NCBI RefSeq assembly: GCF_000429465.1
Contig: NZ_AUBX01000009.1
Span: forward strand, 124,001 to 188,000
Direction of reading: 5' to 3'
DNA: 64,000 bases
Source of the DNA: Algoriphagus vanfongensis DSM 17529
Lineage (GTDB): Bacteria > Bacteroidota > Bacteroidia > Cytophagales > Cyclobacteriaceae
Under the pieces are notes generated by a model. It searched no databases and had not been told where the DNA came from. It was given only the letters and a program-made list of their open reading frames with translations. This document shows, piece by piece, positions 59,495-64,000 of the stretch (its first letter is position 1; each line of letters opens with the position of its first letter). The position numbers and the translations under genes were made by a program.

Positions 59495-60187
59495 TTAATA
59501 GGTGAATTTGACAAAAACTCTTTTTCCAATTTTTTGATCATCAGGAGCAATGGTCATATTGGAGCTTTCAAATCTGGCATCAGCCATCATTTTTACCATA
59601 GGTTCTGGATAGCTAGGCTCTTGTAGTGATACATTATATACGCGAATATTACGAATTCCCAAGGTCTCAGCGATGAGGCTGGCTTGAGATTGTGCGTTTT
59701 TCAAAGCTTCAGTCAAGAGGGTGTTTTCCAGAGAAAGTCTCGTGGCCTCGGAGACCCTGAATTGCAGATTGAAACTCATATCTCCAGCTTCTTGAATAGC
59801 TTCTGATATTTTCTGCAAATCTTCATTTTTACTGTTGGTGATGACTTGAAGTGACTGTCGTGCCACATAGCCACTGTCCCGAGAGACTCCACTTCTGTAG
59901 ATTCTGTTGAGATCTACAGAGTAATTGTCCGCTACAAGTTTGTAATCCTTGATTTTGGCTTTTTTTAGTTTATCTGCCAAGAGCTCTGTTTTGGTATTGA
60001 GCATTTTGGTGGCTTCGGCGACCTTCATTGCTTTTTCTTCTAGCTGAATATAAAATACAGCTTCATTGGGTGCTATGGACCGCTCTGCATAGCCATGTAC
60101 TTCGATGAGTGGTACTTGCTGGACTTGCTGCGCCTGTAGTGCGACTACGAAGCCCATACTGAGGATGAATGTCAAAATAGCTTTCAT
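59495..60187 (-). CDS. SIMPL-domain (DUF541) exported protein
   Basis: A 230-residue protein with a signal peptide (AILTFILSMGFVVALQAQQ) and a SIMPL domain: PLIEVHGYAERSIAPNEAVFYI, quoted as HGYAERSIAPNEA, then NAQSQASLIAETLGI and a C-terminal KRVFVKFTY strand. The family is widespread in the periplasm or outer membrane, with reported links to oxidative-stress resistance but no single mechanism. It lies downstream of copA on the same strand with a 123-base gap, so it probably has its own promoter. Confidence 0.87.
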   Translation of the reverse strand: MKAILTFILSMGFVVALQAQQVQQVPLIEVHGYAERSIAPNEAVFYIQLEEKAMKVAEATKMLNTKTELLADKLKKAKIKDYKLVADNYSVDLNRIYRSGVSRDSGYVARQSLQVITNSKNEDLQKISEAIQEAGDMSFNLQFRVSEATRLSLENTLLTEALKNAQSQASLIAETLGIRNIRVYNVSLQEPSYPEPMVKMMADARFESSNMTIAPDDQKIGKRVFVKFTY

Positions 60188-60310
60188 ATATCTATTGGTT
60201 TTTAGTGATTATACAGATTCAAAACGCAGTCCAAAAACAGAACGCTACCTGTAATTAAAGCCCTTTTTTATGGTTTTAAGGAATTTTAGGAAATCCTCTA
60301 ATAAAGCTAA

Positions 60311-62530
60311 TCAAATCTTTTTTCGCTTCAACCGGAGGCTATTTGCCACCACCGAAACGGAACTGAATGCCATCGCTGCGCCAGCTATCATCGGGTCCAG
60401 CAGGAATCCATTGATGGGATAGAGGAGGCCTGCAGCGAGCGGGATTCCGATCAGGTTGTAGATAAAAGCCCAAAAGAGATTTTGCTTGATCCCATTGACT
60501 GTCAGCTTGGAGAGTTGGATTGCCTGAGGGATTTTTTCAAGATCGGACGTGATCAAAGTGATCTTTGCCACATCCATTGCAATATCAGATCCATGTCCCA
60601 TAGCGATGCTTACATCGGCTTGCGCCAGAGCTTCGGAATCATTGATGCCGTCTCCGACCATGGCTACGATCTTGCCTTCTTTCTGGAGTTTTTTGACAAA
60701 GTCGGATTTATCAGAAGGCATGACTTCCGCTTGGTAATTTTTGATCCCAACTTCTCTAGCCACAGATTGGGCAGTAGTTCGATTGTCTCCGGTGAGCATG
60801 TAGACCTCGATGCCCATCTTGTGGAGGTGGGAGATAGCCGATGCGGAACTTTCCTTGATCTGATCCTGAATACCGATGACTGCTAGGAGATCCTTTCTGC
60901 TGCCAAAGTAGACCACTGTCTGGGCTTCCGATTCCCATTCCTTGGCAAGTTCTTGACAGTTTGTTGGTATTTCTGTCTGAAAATCTTCGGCAAGCTTGCG
61001 ATTACCAATGAAAAACTCTTCTCCTTCGAAACTAGCTTTGACACCTTGACCGGTAATGCTTTCTATCTGTTCGATCGCCTGTGCTTGTACCTTTTGGCCT
61101 TTTAGATGCGCCACCACTGCCAAAGCCAAAGGATGCTCTGATTGGTTTTCCATGGACAGGAGGATGGAAGCAAAACGTTCTTGAAGAGAGTCCTGAGACC
61201 ATTTGATGGCTTTTACAGTTGGTTTTCCTTGAGTGATGGTACCTGTTTTATCTAAAATGACCGCATTTACTCGATGTCCCAATTCCAGACTTTCGGCATC
61301 CCGGATCAAAATATTGTTTTCAGCACCTTTTCCCATTCCTACCATGATAGCAGTCGGAGTAGCCAGACCCAAAGCACAAGGACATGCAATGACCAGTACC
61401 GCTATGGAGGTAAGTAGGGCATGGGTAAAAGCATTTTCGCCTCCCAAACTGATCCAGGCAATGAAAGTGACAAGCGCAATACCAATGACAGTTGGTACAA
61501 AAACAGATGCGATTTTGTCCACCAATTTCTGAACAGGTGCCTTGCTACCTTGGGCCTCCTGGACACGCTGGATGATCTGGGACAGCAGAGTGTCTTTTCC
61601 TACTTTTTCTGCGATGAACTGGAAACTTCCTTTTTGATTGATCGTCCCTGCAAATAGCATGTCTCCAGGTTTTTTCTCCACTGGAATAGGTTCTCCACTG
61701 ATCATACTTTCGTCGACATAGGAGCTCCCCTGAGTCAATTTTCCATCGACCGGTATTTTTTCTCCAGGTTTCACGAGAATCTGATCACCTAGCTGGACCT
61801 GATCGATGGAGATTGTTTTTTCACCATCTTTCCCAAGTATCGTCAGTGTTTTTGCCTGTAGACCGATTAATTTCTTGAGTGCCGAACTGGTATTGGATTT
61901 GGCTTTTTCCTCCAGCATTTTTCCAAAAGAAATGAAGGTGATGATGACGGTGGCGGCTTCATAGTAGACATGAGGTTCCAGTCCTTTGGAAAGCCAAAAT
62001 TCCGGGAAGAGGGTATTGAACAAACTGAATAAAAACGCAATGCCGGTACTCAAAGCAACCAAAGTATCCATGTTGGCCTTGCCGTGTTTGGCTTGCTTCC
62101 AAGCGTGGATATAAAAGTCCTTTCCGAAATAGAAAAGTACAGGAATCGTCAGCGTCAAGGAGATCCATTTTCCAGGTTCCCAATGCATAAAAAACATCCC
62201 GATGACAAATATGGGGAGAGTTAATATTGCGGCTCCAATCGTTTTGCGTTTGGTAGCTTCATATTTTTTATATTGCTCATCCTCAATAGTTTCATTGATG
62301 TCTTTCGAATCTATGATCAAGCCATATCCGATATCGGTCAGGGCTTGATTGAGTACATCAGGACTGGTGGATGAATCATATTCGATTTGGACTGTATTCG
62401 TGGCGAAATTGACTGAAGCTGCGTGAACTCCATCCGTATGAGAGAGAATAGTTTCGACACTGGAAGCGCAGCCTGCACAAGTCATCCCGGTGACAGGAAA
62501 AGTCCGGTTTTCAACTGGTTCATTTTTCAT
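60311..62530 (-). CDS. copA: Copper-exporting P1B-type ATPase
   Basis: A 739-residue Cu(+) pump. One N-terminal heavy-metal domain has [12 protein letters not shown]. Membrane helices follow with the [12 protein letters not shown] metal-passage motif. The A domain carries [12 protein letters not shown], the P domain [11 protein letters not shown] and [15 protein letters not shown], and the N domain SEHPLA. The C-terminal helices have YNLIGIP and [15 protein letters not shown], the marks of the Cu(+) subgroup. ATG 62530 is used; the TTG two codons upstream is not needed. Upstream lies the HMA-AraC regulator in the same direction, with an inverted repeat between them. Confidence 0.95.
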   Translation of the reverse strand: MKNEPVENRTFPVTGMTCAGCASSVETILSHTDGVHAASVNFATNTVQIEYDSSTSPDVLNQALTDIGYGLIIDSKDINETIEDEQYKKYEATKRKTIGAAILTLPIFVIGMFFMHWEPGKWISLTLTIPVLFYFGKDFYIHAWKQAKHGKANMDTLVALSTGIAFLFSLFNTLFPEFWLSKGLEPHVYYEAATVIITFISFGKMLEEKAKSNTSSALKKLIGLQAKTLTILGKDGEKTISIDQVQLGDQILVKPGEKIPVDGKLTQGSSYVDESMISGEPIPVEKKPGDMLFAGTINQKGSFQFIAEKVGKDTLLSQIIQRVQEAQGSKAPVQKLVDKIASVFVPTVIGIALVTFIAWISLGGENAFTHALLTSIAVLVIACPCALGLATPTAIMVGMGKGAENNILIRDAESLELGHRVNAVILDKTGTITQGKPTVKAIKWSQDSLQERFASILLSMENQSEHPLALAVVAHLKGQKVQAQAIEQIESITGQGVKASFEGEEFFIGNRKLAEDFQTEIPTNCQELAKEWESEAQTVVYFGSRKDLLAVIGIQDQIKESSASAISHLHKMGIEVYMLTGDNRTTAQSVAREVGIKNYQAEVMPSDKSDFVKKLQKEGKIVAMVGDGINDSEALAQADVSIAMGHGSDIAMDVAKITLITSDLEKIPQAIQLSKLTVNGIKQNLFWAFIYNLIGIPLAAGLLYPINGFLLDPMIAGAAMAFSSVSVVANSLRLKRKKI

Positions 62531-62557
62531 ACCCAAATCTCCCTATTTTCTGGACGG

Positions 62558-62596
62558 AAAATCTTATAGAATTCCAGATGATCTTTGTAAGATTTT
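62558..62596. promoter_or_regulatory. Inverted repeat upstream of copA
   Basis: AAAATCTTA at 62558-62566 and TAAGATTTT at 62588-62596 are perfect 9-base arms with a 21-base spacer. The site fills the gap between the AraC-type gene and copA, ending 28 bases before the copA ATG. It is a candidate control site, or a transcript hairpin after the regulator gene. Confidence 0.4.
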
Positions 62597-62608
62597 GACG
62601 GGAGGGGA

Positions 62609-63175
62609 TTAGATCTCGTCCAGAGATTTTCGACTCGGATGCGATAGTTTTTTAAATTCACTCGGAGTCATTCCTGTTTCTTTTTTGAATTGGGAAGAAA
62701 GATAGGCGACGCTGCTGTATCCCATCTGATGGGATATTTCGGACAGGTTCAATTCACCATAGGAGAGGAGTTCTTTGATTTTTTCCACTCGTTGCTTGGT
62801 GATGAATCTTTCTATCGTGATCCCTTCTACTGTTGAAAACAAGCGACTCAGGTAGGAATAGTCGTGCTGGATGTTTTCGGAGATAATCTGTGAAAAATTA
62901 GAGTTTCTCTCTCGGTCAAGTTGCTGAATCTCCTGAATGATCAAGGCTTTGATCTGAGCGATATATCCAGCGCTTTTGTCCTCCAAAAGTTCAAATCCCG
63001 CAGCTTTTAAATCGGAAGCTAAGGTTTGCAATTTTTCCTCGTTCAACGGGTTTTCCAACTCGATGGCACCCAGTTGGACTTGAATGGCAGGAATCTCATG
63101 CTTTGCAAGCAAATCCTGCACAGCGGCGATGCATCGGGGGCAAACCATGTTTTTGATTCGAAGAAGCTGACTCAT
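62609..63175 (-). CDS. AraC-type regulator with N-terminal HMA-like metal domain
   Basis: A 188-residue one-component regulator. Residues 1-70 resemble a heavy-metal-associated domain, with IKNMVCPRCIAAV (Cys12 and Cys15, CXXC at the position of the metal site) and the beta-alpha pattern LGAIELENPLNEEKLQ. Residues about 90-180 are an AraC-type double helix-turn-helix, with ISENIQHDYSYLSRLFSTVE and LSEISHQMGYSSVAYLSSQF (20 residues). No sugar-binding domain is present. A copper-responsive activator of copA, or of the RND system upstream, is the natural reading. It sits between a terminator and copA. Confidence 0.87.
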   Translation of the reverse strand: MSQLLRIKNMVCPRCIAAVQDLLAKHEIPAIQVQLGAIELENPLNEEKLQTLASDLKAAGFELLEDKSAGYIAQIKALIIQEIQQLDRERNSNFSQIISENIQHDYSYLSRLFSTVEGITIERFITKQRVEKIKELLSYGELNLSEISHQMGYSSVAYLSSQFKKETGMTPSEFKKLSHPSRKSLDEI

Positions 63176-63254
63176 AGTTGTAAGTAAGGCTTTGGGCTAA
63201 AACTAATTGAAAGGAGGGAGAACTTCCCACAAATTTCTAAGGTAATAGAAACAA

Positions 63255-63282
63255 AAAACCTCAACGTTTCAGTTGAGGTTTT
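63255..63282 (-). terminator. Terminator after the RND adaptor gene
   Basis: A perfect 11-bp stem (AAAACCTCAAC at 63255-63265, GTTGAGGTTTT at 63272-63282) with a 6-base loop; T residues follow on the minus strand. It lies 21 bases after the adaptor stop and before the AraC-type gene. Confidence 0.85.
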
Positions 63283-63302
63283 GTTTGTGTTTTAGTCTTG
63301 GA

Positions 63303-64000
63303 TTATTTTGCTCCAGCAGCTGTCGGTGCGTTTGTCTTATTGACTTTGGTCCCATTTTCAAGCTCCTTGCTTACTACGAAGTAGGGTCCTGAGATTACCT
63401 CTTGACCGTCCTGGATGCCTTCTAGGATTTCGATGTTTTGGAAATCAGAAATACCGGTTTTCACAGTTACCATTTTGGCTTCACCATTTTCCAATACGTA
63501 TACTAGTTCTTTCATTTTGGTCGTGCCATCAGATAGTGTATCGAGTTGATTCTCTCGGGTAGTCACTGCTGAAAGAGGAATAGAAAGCACATTGTCCTTC
63601 TGAGTCGTAATGATCTCCACGGAAGCGGTCATCCCAGGTCTGAAAGGATATTTGTTGCCTTCAGCGACCAAGTCTGCGTACGAGCTGTTGAGAATTCTGA
63701 TTTTCACCTCAAACTCTGTAACAGCATCTGTCGACGCTTTTGCATTGGCTGTATTGGCGATGCTGGTGACGATTCCTTTGAATTTTTTCCCTGAGAACGT
63801 ATAAGCATCCACATCGATGATCGTCGTGTCACCTTTGCTCAATCGCACAATATCATTCTCGTTTACATTGACACGTACTTCCATTTGAGACAGGTCAGCG
63901 ATGGTCAGCATCTCGGTACCTGCCATCTGCTGTGTACCTACTACACGTTCGCCTTTTTCTACCAAAAGATTGGATACAATGCCATTGACAGGAGAATACA
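63303..64000 (-). CDS. RND efflux periplasmic adaptor subunit, C-terminal part
   Basis: The gene runs off the right end of the window; the visible frame continues past 63965 to the last base without a start. About 232 C-terminal residues are present. They show the lipoyl-domain end (PVNGIVSNLLVEKGERV), the beta-barrel domain (LSQMEVRVNVNENDIVRL) and the membrane-proximal domain (VYVLENGEAKMVTVKTGISD), as in MacA/AcrA-type adaptors of the HlyD family. MacA-like adaptors link an inner-membrane pump to TolC; the pump gene itself is not visible. Context next to copA might mean metal or drug efflux. Confidence 0.9.
   Translation of the reverse strand, partial: YSPVNGIVSNLLVEKGERVVGTQQMAGTEMLTIADLSQMEVRVNVNENDIVRLSKGDTTIIDVDAYTFSGKKFKGIVTSIANTANAKASTDAVTEFEVKIRILNSSYADLVAEGNKYPFRPGMTASVEIITTQKDNVLSIPLSAVTTRENQLDTLSDGTTKMKELVYVLENGEAKMVTVKTGISDFQNIEILEGIQDGQEVISGPYFVVSKELENGTKVNKTNAPTAAGAK

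Overview
The window looks like a chromosomal segment of a Bacteroidota bacterium of the Cytophagales, probably Cyclobacteriaceae (Algoriphagus or a close relative). The evidence is moderate GC, Bacteroidota-type promoters (TTG ... TAnnTTTG) with few Shine-Dalgarno sequences, frequent TTG starts, many secreted lipoproteins, and typical lineage families (BT_3928-type DoxX, DUF1599, WG-repeat protein, short-chain threonine dehydrogenase, DUF547, PSCyt1/DUF1553). I see no rRNA, tRNA, CRISPR array, phage module or transposase. The placement is inferred from gene content alone.

Layout. 1-3505 (+): end of guaA, then a periplasmic-binding-like protein, hemL and a YffB/ArsC-like protein. 3502-9990 (-): a tight four-gene operon of a DUF1549/DUF1553 cytochrome, a DUF1501 protein, a TIM-barrel sugar isomerase and a DUF2231/cytochrome c/leucine-rich protein. 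10098-12381: divergent tdh and kbl for threonine breakdown. 12457-18850: a DD-peptidase-like protein, cdaA-folP, divergent DUF1599-DoxX-aroK, and a FadL-like porin. 18929-26476: a low-complexity lipoprotein, proS, nfeD-floA, a WG-repeat protein and hemA. 26662-39918 (+): helix-hairpin-helix protein, HsdR-N nuclease-like protein, Crp/Fnr regulator and rhodanese, then a long chain of nearly touching genes joining a flavin oxidoreductase and a NapH/NosR-like Fe-S membrane protein to two GT2 enzymes, a membrane mannosyltransferase-like protein, lipoproteins and a GH113-like hydrolase. 40199-43333: GH109/MocA oxidoreductase facing DUF1080 and a nuclease/phosphatase. 43452-47401: AsmA-like protein and a PIF1-type helicase. 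47402-49068: a small accessory patch of orphan genes with a degenerate 21-bp tandem repeat. 49245-51680: esterase and a Nudix-type regulator divided by a 23-bp palindrome. 51702-59445: M20 peptidase, NTF2-like, small lipoprotein, NYN/OST-HTH protein, dienelactone hydrolase, DUF1456, B12 radical SAM protein and a Pycsar-type membrane effector. 59495-64000 (-): SIMPL protein, CopA copper ATPase, an HMA-AraC fusion regulator and the end of an RND adaptor.

Functional threads. hemL and hemA supply heme precursors, and the cytochrome operon uses heme. The 30-39 kb operon looks like a NAD(P)H-to-quinone or periplasm electron path joined to glycan or glycolipid assembly. The right end is a copper and efflux module whose regulator appears to carry its own metal-binding domain. 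The best candidates for something undescribed are the redox-glycosyltransferase operon, the Pycsar-type effector without a visible cyclase, the 21-bp repeat array, the Nudix regulator with its palindrome, and the HMA-AraC regulator.
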